This document shows, one piece after another, positions 15,145 to 22,952 of a DNA stretch of 33,938 bases; position 1 is the stretch's first letter, and each line of letters opens with the position of its first letter. Origin of the DNA: a virus; IMG/VR virus record IMGVR_UViG_3300021389_000080, positions 1-33,938 of that record; one strand, written 5' to 3'. The notes under the pieces were generated by a model that was not told where the DNA came from, did not search any database, and saw only the letters and a program-made list of their open reading frames with translations. A program made the translations under genes and the position numbers.

Positions 15145-15208
15145 ATCTTTTACCTTTTAAATACTCTACTAATATACCAAAAAAAGCCCACATAAAAAAA
15201 TGTGGGCT
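15144..15208 (-). repeat. 65-bp direct repeat, copy 1 (terminator plus leader)
   Basis: Identical to 15370-15434 at 64 of 65 positions (T at 15203, C at 15429), with weaker similarity for some 15 bases more. Each copy holds an intrinsic terminator and an A-rich gene leader on the minus strand. Copy 1 runs into the start of the 87-aa gene. Confidence 0.95.
15179..15208 (-). terminator. Intrinsic terminator after the 45-aa gene
   Basis: A 9-bp perfect stem, AGCCCACAT with ATGTGGGCT, and a 6-nt loop, followed on the minus strand by seven T. A-rich on the other side too, so it could act in both directions. Confidence 0.9.
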
Positions 15209-15226
15209 CTATTATTTTTAAAGAAG

Positions 15227-15364
15227 TTACGAACAATCTTTATTCTTATGTTTATTTTTTCGAGTATAATGCTTCTTACTCTTATACACATTACCTCTCA
15301 TAGCTTGCCATATCTCTTGTATAGTAAACTGAGTTTGTTGTAATTTATGTTCTTGCTTTTTCAT
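15227..15364 (-). CDS. Small basic protein (45 aa)
   Basis: I read this frame directly. It starts MKKQEHKLQQTQFTIQEIWQ and ends in a Lys/His/Arg-rich tail (YTRKNKHKNKDCS). It is very basic and so may bind nucleic acid or an acidic protein; no family is recognised. It lies alone between two nearly identical terminator/leader cassettes (15144-15208 and 15370-15434), which looks like a gene that arrived, or is kept, as a modular unit. Confidence 0.65.
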   Translation of the reverse strand: MKKQEHKLQQTQFTIQEIWQAMRGNVYKSKKHYTRKNKHKNKDCS

Positions 15365-15369
15365 ATTTG

Positions 15370-15434
15370 TATCTTTTACCTTTTAAATACTCTACTAATA
15401 TACCAAAAAAAGCCCACATAAAAAAATGCGGGCT
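15370..15434 (-). repeat. 65-bp direct repeat, copy 2 (terminator plus leader)
   Basis: The second copy of the repeat at 15144-15208. It ends 5 nt before the start codon of the 45-aa gene and carries the same terminator and leader. The single difference (15429) changes one stem pair to a G-U wobble in RNA, so the hairpin survives. Confidence 0.95.
15405..15434 (-). terminator. Intrinsic terminator after the 268-aa head-like gene
   Basis: Stem AGCCCGCAT with ATGTGGGCT (one G-U pair), 6-nt loop, then seven T on the minus strand. It closes the group of head-protein genes from 22908 to 15459. Confidence 0.88.
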
Positions 15435-15458
15435 TAATTATTTTTAAAAAGTTTTAAG

Positions 15459-16265
15459 TTATCCGTGTTTTTTAACTATTTTCACTAATTCATCAAGTGA
15501 TGATTTAACATAATCGCTAAAATCTGCATGTAAATCTTCGTCAGCATCTAATGGCGCATAATCTTTCCACTCATTGTATTTAGCAATAAAAGCTTCACTT
15601 GCATCGACAATCTTTTTAATGTCCGATTTCGCGTAGTCTTTTCCATAATAGCTATTTGGATCTACATCCATTCTTGCGGTCTCGTCTGTGAAAGGATTTC
15701 TAATATCTGTGCCTTGATAGTCAAATGTAAATGCTTCAAATGTAGTTAAATGTTTCATTTCTTTTCTTTTCTTTTTCTTCTTCTTGTATTCATCTTCTGC
15801 ATCGCCTGATCCAGCTGGTACATCGCCCGATCCAACTGTACCATTATTTGGTAAAACTACTGGACCCATACCTGTTAAATTAGCAGGGGTTATGTTTTCG
15901 TCTACTGCAACACCTCTCTTCTTTAAGATCTTTTCAATTTCTTGATAAGCTTTCTTATAATCAGATTTAGCATAGTGCATTCCTTTAGCATAATTAGCAT
16001 AACCATCTAATGCTCCGTTATACATTCCTAGTAATTCTTCATCCGACATACTATCATTAAATACAAACGGTCCAATAAATGCTTCGTCTACTATCTCTGG
16101 TAAACCAGCATGCTTTGTACTTGCAAAGTCTTTTAATTGCTTAAGTGTCATATTATCTGCTAATTCTTTTATTTCAGCACCAACTTCACTAGACTTTAAC
16201 TCACCCTTTTTATAAGCGTAAGCTTGTCCCATTAATCTTTGCTGTGCTTTACTTGTACTTGGCAT
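15459..16265 (-). CDS. DUF3008-like protein fused to a capsid-targeting-like segment
   Basis: The N-terminus STSKAQQRLMGQAYAYKKGE and DFASTKHAGLPEIV match the DUF3008 peptide pattern often met in phage head gene regions. VDE-A at about 59-61 is a T4 gp21-type cleavage site (L/I/V-x-E). A Gly/Pro linker and a lysine run (residues about 161-167) precede MKHLTTFEAF (Met170), which looks like the capsid-targeting leaders of neighbouring proteins, so translation might also start at 15758. The C-terminal 90 residues are acidic and helical (DEDLHADFSDYVKSSLDELV). It is the last gene before the terminator. A prohead core or internal head protein is the best guess; no enzyme motif is visible. Confidence 0.7.
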   Translation of the reverse strand: MPSTSKAQQRLMGQAYAYKKGELKSSEVGAEIKELADNMTLKQLKDFASTKHAGLPEIVDEAFIGPFVFNDSMSDEELLGMYNGALDGYANYAKGMHYAKSDYKKAYQEIEKILKKRGVAVDENITPANLTGMGPVVLPNNGTVGSGDVPAGSGDAEDEYKKKKKKRKEMKHLTTFEAFTFDYQGTDIRNPFTDETARMDVDPNSYYGKDYAKSDIKKIVDASEAFIAKYNEWKDYAPLDADEDLHADFSDYVKSSLDELVKIVKKHG

Positions 16266-16271
16266 AATTTT

Positions 16272-16562
16272 TTAAGCTATATCTCTAACTTCACCCCAGA
16301 TAGCATCTAGAATTTCTGAAGATCCACAACCATCGCAGTCTATTGCACCTGTGCCGATTTCTTTATCTTTATGATTGTATACTACTATATCAAATCCAGT
16401 ATAACCATCATAAGTTGCCTTAAAATAACCGTTATCTAAGTCATCTATGATTTCATCACCATCTGCATTTACTTCGTCTGCAATATCTCTTTCCCAATCT
16501 CTTTGAGATCTTAACCTAGCAGCTTCATTTAGAAACTGTTCGAATAATTTTACGTGTTTCAT
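16272..16562 (-). CDS. Small protein with capsid-targeting-like leader (96 aa)
   Basis: It starts MKHVKLFEQFLNEAARLRSQ. The first 13 residues parallel the T4 capsid-targeting peptide MKTYQEFIAE, and LNE followed by Ala is a good prohead-protease cut site (L/I-x-E). Mature protein of about 83 residues would follow. The remainder is acidic (DEVNADGDEIIDDLDNG) and then beta-like (YFKATYDGYTGFDIVVYNHKD), with a CDGCGSS pair of cysteines. Function after delivery is unknown. It sits between two larger head-like genes with 6-nt and 68-nt gaps. Confidence 0.75.
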   Translation of the reverse strand: MKHVKLFEQFLNEAARLRSQRDWERDIADEVNADGDEIIDDLDNGYFKATYDGYTGFDIVVYNHKDKEIGTGAIDCDGCGSSEILDAIWGEVRDIA

Positions 16563-16630
16563 AATTTTTATCTTTTAATTATAATGAGTACCAAGGTTTA
16601 ATCCAATACTCAAAGAATACTTTTTTAAAT

Positions 16631-18220
16631 TTACCAGACATAATCAAATGATTCAATCTGATTGATCTTGTCTTTAATGTTCTTAGCATAGTTCCTAGAT
16701 TCTCTTTCGTAGTAAGACTCTCTGTCACCATATTGTTTTTCTGACTCTTCAGCCTGTGCAATATAACTAACATATCTATTATAGTCGTCTAAGATGCTTG
16801 ACATGTGGTTAGAAGCATCTCTTAATCTAGCTTCGCTACCATTTTTTTTACGACCAATGATAATATCTTCATAACGTCCTTTTTCACCTTTAGCTAAACC
16901 GTCTTTAATTTGAGTAGTTAGAGATTCAATAGCGTCTGCAACCATTTTATCTAATGGTAAAGAAGCCGCCTTATTAGCTAAAATTTGGTGATATCTGTCC
17001 ATGTTTTCTTTCTTAAAGTCTTTATGTGACTTAAATGCAATTGCACCCTTTTTAGCAGCAGCTCTTGCGTCTCTTTGACCCTCAGAAGAATACTTTTGTC
17101 TTAAAAGTGCCATATTTAAAATAATAGCTCTATCTGCAACTTCAGCAATTCTTTTTACGTTATAAAGACCTGTTCCGTCCCATCCTTTGTACTTCTTAGA
17201 AATACCGATAGAATCAGTTGAACCATTTTCTACTTTTTTCAAAGTTTGTTCTCTGCTGCTAGAATATCTTGAACCCCAAGTTCTAGTATAGAATGCATTA
17301 TCACCAGAAGCAACTGCTAATAAGTAGCCTTCACCTGGGATCCACTTATGATCGGTCCATGCATCGCTAGGTGCATAAGGATTCTCTTTAGGTGTATCTG
17401 ATAAATAGAAAATAATTGTGTCAGCCTGTTTGTTTTTATAAGCCGTTTGAGGATCAACTGTTAAAAGATCTTCATCTTCAATTAAGTCCATTTTTACTTT
17501 AGCTGTACCATAGAATGCTTTAGCTAAATTTTTATCGAATTTGCCATATTTATTATTAAATAAGCTAGCTAACAAAGAAGACTTAAATGCTTCAGTTAAC
17601 ATCTCTGTCGATTCGTTCGTTGAAGTTGATAGTGATTCTACGAATTCACTGAAACTTTCAAATACTAATTTTGATTTCATATTGTTTGATTTATTTTCTT
17701 TTACTAATCTTGGGTTCTTATTAAGAAGTTCTTCCATGTCTAATTCAGTTAAAGCCATAAAACTATCTTCTCCATATTTCTTAGCTAATTTATCAGCTCT
17801 CTTAATATCAATAACTCTTGATATTTGATCATAGTCCAGTGTTGCGATTCCAAATTCACCGAATATTTCTTCAGCCATAACATTTGCTTGTTTAAATGCT
17901 GAAGCTTTTTCATTAATTTCTAGTTCAGTTTTAGAGGGTACTAATTCATTTAAAACTCTTTTACCTGTTTTAGAAAGTGTAATACCATCTTCACTAACAT
18001 TGAAATATGTGGAGTTTCTTCTCAACCATCTAGTAGAATCTACAGTCATTTCTCTAACGATTGACTCAAATTCATCCTTTGTTAATTTACCATCTTTAAT
18101 AGCCTCTAAAACTTTATTTCTAATTTTAGCTGCTTTACCGACTGTTTTTTCAGGGTGATTTTCAGTATATTTTCTTTTTACTGTAATATATCTTTCTTCT
18201 AGTGGTTGATTATTATCCAT
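16631..18220 (-). CDS. Probable internal head protein with embedded capsid-targeting-like start (529 aa)
   Basis: Two parts are visible. Residues 1-180 are charged and helical (EAIKDGKLTKDEFESIVREM, then LSKTGKRVLNELV). At residue 181 a second Met opens MKSKLVFESFSEFVESL, again like a capsid-targeting leader, and is preceded by an A-rich stretch typical of gene starts here, so an internal initiation at 17680 is plausible. LTE-A at about 209-211 fits a prohead-protease site. The C-terminal part (about 215-529) contains FKSHKDFKKENMDRYHQILA and a long charged helix, with no recognised fold. The gene either fused from two or makes two products. A GATATATAAT-type motif lies upstream at 18241-18251. 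Confidence 0.7.
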   Translation of the reverse strand: MDNNQPLEERYITVKRKYTENHPEKTVGKAAKIRNKVLEAIKDGKLTKDEFESIVREMTVDSTRWLRRNSTYFNVSEDGITLSKTGKRVLNELVPSKTELEINEKASAFKQANVMAEEIFGEFGIATLDYDQISRVIDIKRADKLAKKYGEDSFMALTELDMEELLNKNPRLVKENKSNNMKSKLVFESFSEFVESLSTSTNESTEMLTEAFKSSLLASLFNNKYGKFDKNLAKAFYGTAKVKMDLIEDEDLLTVDPQTAYKNKQADTIIFYLSDTPKENPYAPSDAWTDHKWIPGEGYLLAVASGDNAFYTRTWGSRYSSSREQTLKKVENGSTDSIGISKKYKGWDGTGLYNVKRIAEVADRAIILNMALLRQKYSSEGQRDARAAAKKGAIAFKSHKDFKKENMDRYHQILANKAASLPLDKMVADAIESLTTQIKDGLAKGEKGRYEDIIIGRKKNGSEARLRDASNHMSSILDDYNRYVSYIAQAEESEKQYGDRESYYERESRNYAKNIKDKINQIESFDYVW

Positions 18221-18240
18221 TTTTTATGTGTGATATGTTT

Positions 18241-18251
18241 TATTATATATT
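18241..18251 (-). promoter_or_regulatory. AATATATAATA motif, possible late promoter
   Basis: The minus strand reads AATATATAATA about 20 nt before the ATG at 18220. It shares 10 of 11 bases with the motifs at 22942-22952 and 27382-27392 and includes the preceding gene's stop codons. No -35 match is found, which would fit a T4-style late promoter. Low confidence because the genome is AT-rich. Confidence 0.3.
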
Positions 18252-20090
18252 CTTTAAAAATTGATCGAAAGTCATTGTGTTAGAATCTGATTCTGCTACA
18301 ACACCCATAGAGTCTTCTAATTTAGACTTTAACTCACCATACATGTGATGTATTTCTTTAGGAGTTAATTTCTTAAACAGCTTCTCATCGCCATCTAACA
18401 TTGCATTTCTAACTTGTGTTGCTGAAATGTTTTTACCACTTCTTGGAATTTCAAATAGACCAAAATCAGTTCTACATCCTAAATCTTCTCTATATTCTGG
18501 GTTGTTAACTTGAAATCCATAACTCTTCATTCTATCTGTTCCTGTTCCCCAAAGTACTGGTTCGTATTTAGGCCTCATAGCATTAAACATAGTGTCAATA
18601 CCGCCCGTTGGAATTACAAAAACATCTTCAATTGGATATTTAGATTTTAAACTATTCAACATCTCAACCTGAGTTTCTTCATCATAAGGTCTAGAAAATG
18701 CATCTTCTTTTTTCTTAGTTTTTGATTTCACTAATAAGATTACTACTGGATATCCGTTTTGTTTGTGAATAGTCTCAACTACTTTAGCATGACCCAAAGT
18801 GAATGGTTGGAAACGACCAACAAACATGTTAACTGGTGTTTTACCATGTTCTGGATATTTAACTGTAAGTCCTTCTAATATAGGGCTTTCAGTATATTGT
18901 AATTTTTGATTAAGTAAATATGTTTTAAAGTTCATAACGTCGTTTTCATTAGTTTTTGACATTACTATAGATTCAATAACATCTACTATATCATTGATTT
19001 GTTTCATTAAATCTTTATTAATAATGTCTGTTTCTCTGTTTCTTCTCTTTCTAAAACTACCTAATGCAATTTTAAATAATTCAGATAGGACTTTATTTTG
19101 TACAAGTGAAATTGTTTTTTCGTTTTTTATAAAAACAGTGTTGAGTTGAAATCCTTTATTATCTGAGAAGTCTGCAGAATCAAAATTAGTACCTATGTAT
19201 TTCGATGCGTTTTTTTCTACATATGCATTAAATATACTAGAAATCAATTCAATATATCGTAGATCTGCTTCCTCTTCTTCTAAACTAACACTTGATATAT
19301 CAAAATCTTCTAAATATTCAACTAAATCTAATAGAGATATTTGATACATGTCTGAAGGTTTTCTATCTTCAGTTGGTTTTCTATCAAATCTTTCTAATTT
19401 AAAACTCTTTGGATTTTTACCTTCGTAAAAATTAACTATTAATCCATCTATATCATCATCAAAAGATGTGTTTAATGCTGGATTAGTAAGGCCATTATTA
19501 AAAATATTATATATTGTTCTAGTAAATGATTGATCTTTATATTTAATAGAAAAATCAGAATCTGATGTGGCTAAAAGATTTACTAAATCTTTCTTTTGAT
19601 TTTCTTGTAATTTACCTTGGAAAATAATTGGAGGTCTCTGTACACCCAATTTATCTGCCCACTTATTTAAAATTTGTGGATCTCTAATTACTTTTTTAAT
19701 TTGAGTATCGTTATTAGGATTTAATATTTGAATATGTGTTAATATTAAGTTGTTTTTTGGCAGAGCTTCATATTCTATATCCACTGTTTTATTGTCTATC
19801 ATATAATCAAATCCAAACTTCCAATCAAGTGGCATGTCTTCTGTCACTTCCTTTATGATAGTTCCAAAATAATTGATAGCATTTTCATAGTATTTAACCA
19901 TCGTTCTATCAACTTTATCCATAGCATGCTTAGAGCCACTTTTATAATACTGGAATCCTGTTGATGTTTTCTTTACATGAAAAGAAGATGCTTGTATTTT
20001 TTCAGATACTACACATGGTAAATCTAACATTGATTGGAAATCATTGATATTGGTAGATTGAAAATATGTTCTTAAGTTTTGTAATGCCAT
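18243..20090 (-). CDS. Ligase-like nucleotidyltransferase fused to NMNAT-type adenylyltransferase
   Basis: I choose the ATG at 20090 (MALQNLRTYFQS, 615 aa); an in-frame ATG at 20147 would overlap the preceding gene by 47 nt. The N-terminal domain has ligase-superfamily motifs: motif I VSEKIQASSFHV with K31 as candidate nucleotidyl-lysine, KFGFDYM (motif III), DGLIVNF (motif IV) and SFKLERF (motif V). The C-terminal domain begins near 425 with GRFQPFTLGH, the T/HxGH nucleotide-binding motif, and has SGKNISATQVRNAML near 555, the ISSTxIR motif of NMN adenylyltransferases. It could make NAD or a dinucleotide cap-like bond and use it in ligation. Motif I has Ala where many ligases have Gly. The C-terminus MTFDQFLKNI resembles the targeting leaders. 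Confidence 0.8.
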   Translation of the reverse strand: MALQNLRTYFQSTNINDFQSMLDLPCVVSEKIQASSFHVKKTSTGFQYYKSGSKHAMDKVDRTMVKYYENAINYFGTIIKEVTEDMPLDWKFGFDYMIDNKTVDIEYEALPKNNLILTHIQILNPNNDTQIKKVIRDPQILNKWADKLGVQRPPIIFQGKLQENQKKDLVNLLATSDSDFSIKYKDQSFTRTIYNIFNNGLTNPALNTSFDDDIDGLIVNFYEGKNPKSFKLERFDRKPTEDRKPSDMYQISLLDLVEYLEDFDISSVSLEEEEADLRYIELISSIFNAYVEKNASKYIGTNFDSADFSDNKGFQLNTVFIKNEKTISLVQNKVLSELFKIALGSFRKRRNRETDIINKDLMKQINDIVDVIESIVMSKTNENDVMNFKTYLLNQKLQYTESPILEGLTVKYPEHGKTPVNMFVGRFQPFTLGHAKVVETIHKQNGYPVVILLVKSKTKKKEDAFSRPYDEETQVEMLNSLKSKYPIEDVFVIPTGGIDTMFNAMRPKYEPVLWGTGTDRMKSYGFQVNNPEYREDLGCRTDFGLFEIPRSGKNISATQVRNAMLDGDEKLFKKLTPKEIHHMYGELKSKLEDSMGVVAESDSNTMTFDQFLKNI

Positions 20091-20100
20091 GTTATATTGT

Positions 20101-21387
20101 TTATCTTCCGTACTTAATAATACCCATAAGCTGGTTAATTGCAGCAAATGTTCCTGTTAATTTAAAAGTCTTACCTTTATATACAAAGACAATACCTTCA
20201 GTTGGCATAATTGAATCAATTCCACCTATTCTTTCTAATCTAGCTAATTCAGCTTCGACTTTTTGTATTTGATCAATTGATCCGCCTTTTTTAATTTTTT
20301 CAGCCTCAGTTCTAATTTGATTATGTAATCTTTGCATTTCAGCGTCTGGTGAAGCCGCAACAAAATTAGATGCATTTTTTAGAATAATAGAACCTAGTTC
20401 TAAGAATAGATCTTCAAACGGTCTAATGTTCTCTTTATATTTCTTTTTTACATCCTCTTTGTCAAACTTTTTAATTAAAGATGCTTTTTCTTTACCAAGA
20501 TCTTTATCTAATGATCTTAGATTTAGAGTCTTTTTATCACCATATGCCCATCTTAATAATAAACCTTCTTTGTGATCTTGTGTTAAATCTGGAAAATTTG
20601 AATCTATAGTTTCTCTCCACCACATTTCATGATAGCGGCTAACTTCATCAGCATCTGTCAAATTATATCTGTCGCGGAGCGCTTCAACCTTCTTGATAAA
20701 TTTATTTTTATTTTCTTCAAAATTAAGATCCTTGCCTAATTTAATTATTTGAGGCGGAATTATAGTAAATGTTTTACCGACATTTGCTTTAACAGACTCT
20801 AATGCTTTTGCTATTACTGAAGCAGGTTTACTATCTTCACCAATTATATTACCATTACCATCTGTCTTTTTTATACCATGAAATTGAATAATATCTCTGT
20901 CATAATAGATTACGTTTGGATTTTTAGAATAGATCAATTCCATATTCATCCAATTAAGACCATTTTCAAATACTTCTTGTTGAACTTTAGTTGGTAATTT
21001 AATTAATGCATTGGCTAAATCTTCTGCAGCAAATTTAAAAGTTTCTTCAACCATTGCAGATGCATGGCCGTCGAATTTTTGTTTAAATGTTGAAAGATCC
21101 ATTGGTGCTATAAGTTCACCTTTATTGCGAGCAAACTTAACTTCACCATCTTGAATAGTTGCGAATACATTTTGTCCGTCAGTTTTTTCAGTAGCGTCCT
21201 CTTCAAAATTAAGTTCACCGCTTAAACCAGCTTCTATAAGAGCTTTAAAGTCTGCGAATGTTAATGACTTATCATCAAATGGATGTGCCATGTGACCGGC
21301 AGCTCCACCTTCTAAAATTAAAGCTTCTTTTATATTTGAATGTAATCTCTCAGTTACAAACTGTTCAAAATTATTGTAGATCTTCAT
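20101..21387 (-). CDS. DNA/RNA ligase-superfamily nucleotidyltransferase with capsid-targeting-like leader
   Basis: The protein opens MKIYNNFEQFVTERLHSN, whose first 13 residues look like the T4 capsid-targeting peptide with a V-T-E cut site. Next is GAAGHMAHPFDD, a conserved-looking lead-in. Motif I is ATEKTDGQNVFA with K68 as the likely adenylated lysine. RNKGEL follows (R87, the usual second Arg), NMELIY fits motif III, and EGIVFVYKGKTFKLTG near the C-terminus combines motifs IV and V. At 428 residues it has a large helical insert between motifs III and IV. Substrate (DNA, RNA or protein) cannot be told. It directly precedes the ligase-NMNAT fusion (10 nt), so the pair probably works together, perhaps from inside the virion. 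Confidence 0.82.
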   Translation of the reverse strand: MKIYNNFEQFVTERLHSNIKEALILEGGAAGHMAHPFDDKSLTFADFKALIEAGLSGELNFEEDATEKTDGQNVFATIQDGEVKFARNKGELIAPMDLSTFKQKFDGHASAMVEETFKFAAEDLANALIKLPTKVQQEVFENGLNWMNMELIYSKNPNVIYYDRDIIQFHGIKKTDGNGNIIGEDSKPASVIAKALESVKANVGKTFTIIPPQIIKLGKDLNFEENKNKFIKKVEALRDRYNLTDADEVSRYHEMWWRETIDSNFPDLTQDHKEGLLLRWAYGDKKTLNLRSLDKDLGKEKASLIKKFDKEDVKKKYKENIRPFEDLFLELGSIILKNASNFVAASPDAEMQRLHNQIRTEAEKIKKGGSIDQIQKVEAELARLERIGGIDSIMPTEGIVFVYKGKTFKLTGTFAAINQLMGIIKYGR

Positions 21388-21408
21388 AAGATATGTATCT
21401 TGTTTTTA

Positions 21409-22908
21409 TTATGATCCTAATGAGCTAGTCAACATACCTACTGCTACGCCATAATCTCCATCAGCTTTAGCTAAAATTCCATCAATTACTTTTTTTGCTT
21501 TAGCCTCATCATAATCTTCACCGAATGCTTTTTGTAAAACTGTTATTGCATATTCATTAAATTCTTCATCAGAATTAACTTCAGCTTCGTTTACTTTTGA
21601 CTCTTCGATATATTCAGCTAAACCGGGATCGTCCCATCCGTATTCGCCATCAGCAAGAACCTTTTCAAGATCCTTTCTCTTTCCTTGCATTGTAATAACT
21701 GGATGACCTCCAGCTGGACCGTCCATCATTGTATCTATGATTTCAACTTTATTCTTTTTTAAGAATTTTAAAAAGTCCTTATCTTCAGGGTTCATTGCAT
21801 CCATTTCAACTGTTGCTTCACAAAGTAGTTCACCATCTTCTACGACAGTAGATTCATTAAACATGTTAAATGCGTTTAATAAAGATTGCCCTGCAGCTTC
21901 TTGTTTGATTTGTTGTAAATAAAGTGCAGTACCTTCAACGATACCAATACCCGACCATCCTGCTGCATTAGCGATATCTGAATAGTATTGATCTAAAATT
22001 CTCTTTGTTGTAGTTGCTCCTATTTTGATGTAGTATCCACCTAATCCTGGCATTTTTACTTCATATGAAGAAATTGCACCTTTAATGTTTTTAGAAATTG
22101 CAAAACCTTCTCTTGAGAAGTTTGCGTCTTCCATTGCCATTTCAAATAAGTACTTAATACAACCTAACACTGATTCGTTAGACATTGCACCAAAGTCAGT
22201 TAATTTTTTTGCAAATAGATTATTGTAAACTGTAACAACTTTCTTAGCGTCTCTTTTAAATTGTACTGCAATAGCTTCGTTTACAGAAACTGAAACAGAT
22301 TCAAATGCTGGTACTAATTCATCGTAACCATTACCATAAATGTCTGCCATTAACCATTCTTTGTTAGCTTCGTCCCAAAGGTAAACAAATTCTGCTCCAC
22401 CGTTATTAGCTACATCTCTTAAATATTTAGAAACATCTGAGATCGAACCCTTTGACGGTGTCATTGCATTTTTATCTCCGTAGAAATTCATTTTATCTAC
22501 AGAAGCCTCTAAACCAGAGCTATCGCCTTTAGCAATTACATCATCTACGTTTTTACCGCCTTTGTAACCTTTTTTGATCAAAGGCAACATATTCTCTGGG
22601 TAAGAATCATAGTGAGTATAAACAGAAACAATATTTCCTTTTTTATCAATCTTACCAAATTGCCCTCTTGTGCCTTCTTCGATAAGTGTAATTGCTTCGT
22701 TAATTTCAGCACCTCTTAATTTGGTAAAAAATTCTGATCTTTGATCTTCAGTTAATTCTTTAACAGAAGTGACATTAAATTCAGAGAGTAAGTTTTTAAA
22801 CGTTTCTGCTTCATTGCTTCTTTTTGCGATTGCTTCTTCTTCAATTTTTCTAGTATTAGAAATTTGAACTTCCGTAGCAAATTGTTGAAAAGATTTTAAT
22901 TTTTGCAT
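21409..22908 (-). CDS. Probable internal head protein with several protease-type sites (499 aa)
   Basis: It opens MQKLKSFQQFATEVQISN, again of capsid-targeting type with A-T-E as first cut site. Further sites of the T4 gp21 kind (I/V/L-x-E before Ala) occur in EINEAITL (about 71-77), VSVNEAIAVQF (about 207), LLCEATVEM (about 361) and KVNEAEVNS (about 439). The protein may therefore be cut into pieces in the prohead. The rest has a possible alpha/beta domain (SVYTHYDSYPENMLPLIKKG) and a region with GGYYIKIGATTTKRILDQYY; no enzyme family is recognised. It follows uvsW by 35 nt and has a late-like motif at 22942-22952. Confidence 0.72.
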   Translation of the reverse strand: MQKLKSFQQFATEVQISNTRKIEEEAIAKRSNEAETFKNLLSEFNVTSVKELTEDQRSEFFTKLRGAEINEAITLIEEGTRGQFGKIDKKGNIVSVYTHYDSYPENMLPLIKKGYKGGKNVDDVIAKGDSSGLEASVDKMNFYGDKNAMTPSKGSISDVSKYLRDVANNGGAEFVYLWDEANKEWLMADIYGNGYDELVPAFESVSVSVNEAIAVQFKRDAKKVVTVYNNLFAKKLTDFGAMSNESVLGCIKYLFEMAMEDANFSREGFAISKNIKGAISSYEVKMPGLGGYYIKIGATTTKRILDQYYSDIANAAGWSGIGIVEGTALYLQQIKQEAAGQSLLNAFNMFNESTVVEDGELLCEATVEMDAMNPEDKDFLKFLKKNKVEIIDTMMDGPAGGHPVITMQGKRKDLEKVLADGEYGWDDPGLAEYIEESKVNEAEVNSDEEFNEYAITVLQKAFGEDYDEAKAKKVIDGILAKADGDYGVAVGMLTSSLGS

Positions 22909-22941
22909 AATATTGTTTTTGTTTTTTGAATGTTATTATTT

Positions 22942-22952
22942 TATTATATATC
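22942..22952 (-). promoter_or_regulatory. GATATATAATA motif, possible late promoter for head genes
   Basis: The minus strand reads GATATATAATA about 34 nt before the ATG at 22908, overlapping the uvsW stop codon. It is the clearest of the -10-only motifs and stands where replication genes end and head genes begin. Confidence 0.35.

Noticed and set aside
16579-16773. Minus-strand frame overlapping the end of the 529-aa gene, or its last 20 codons from the ATG at 16641
   Set aside because: Most of it is an out-of-frame copy of the larger gene. Only MSGKFKKVFFEYWIKPWYSL lies outside; a 20-residue peptide cannot be supported without conservation data.
18243-20147. Longer start for the ligase-NMNAT protein at 20147
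   Set aside because: It would overlap the upstream gene by 47 nt and adds 19 residues with no ligase-like pattern. The ATG at 20090 has a typical A-rich leader and a 10-nt gap.
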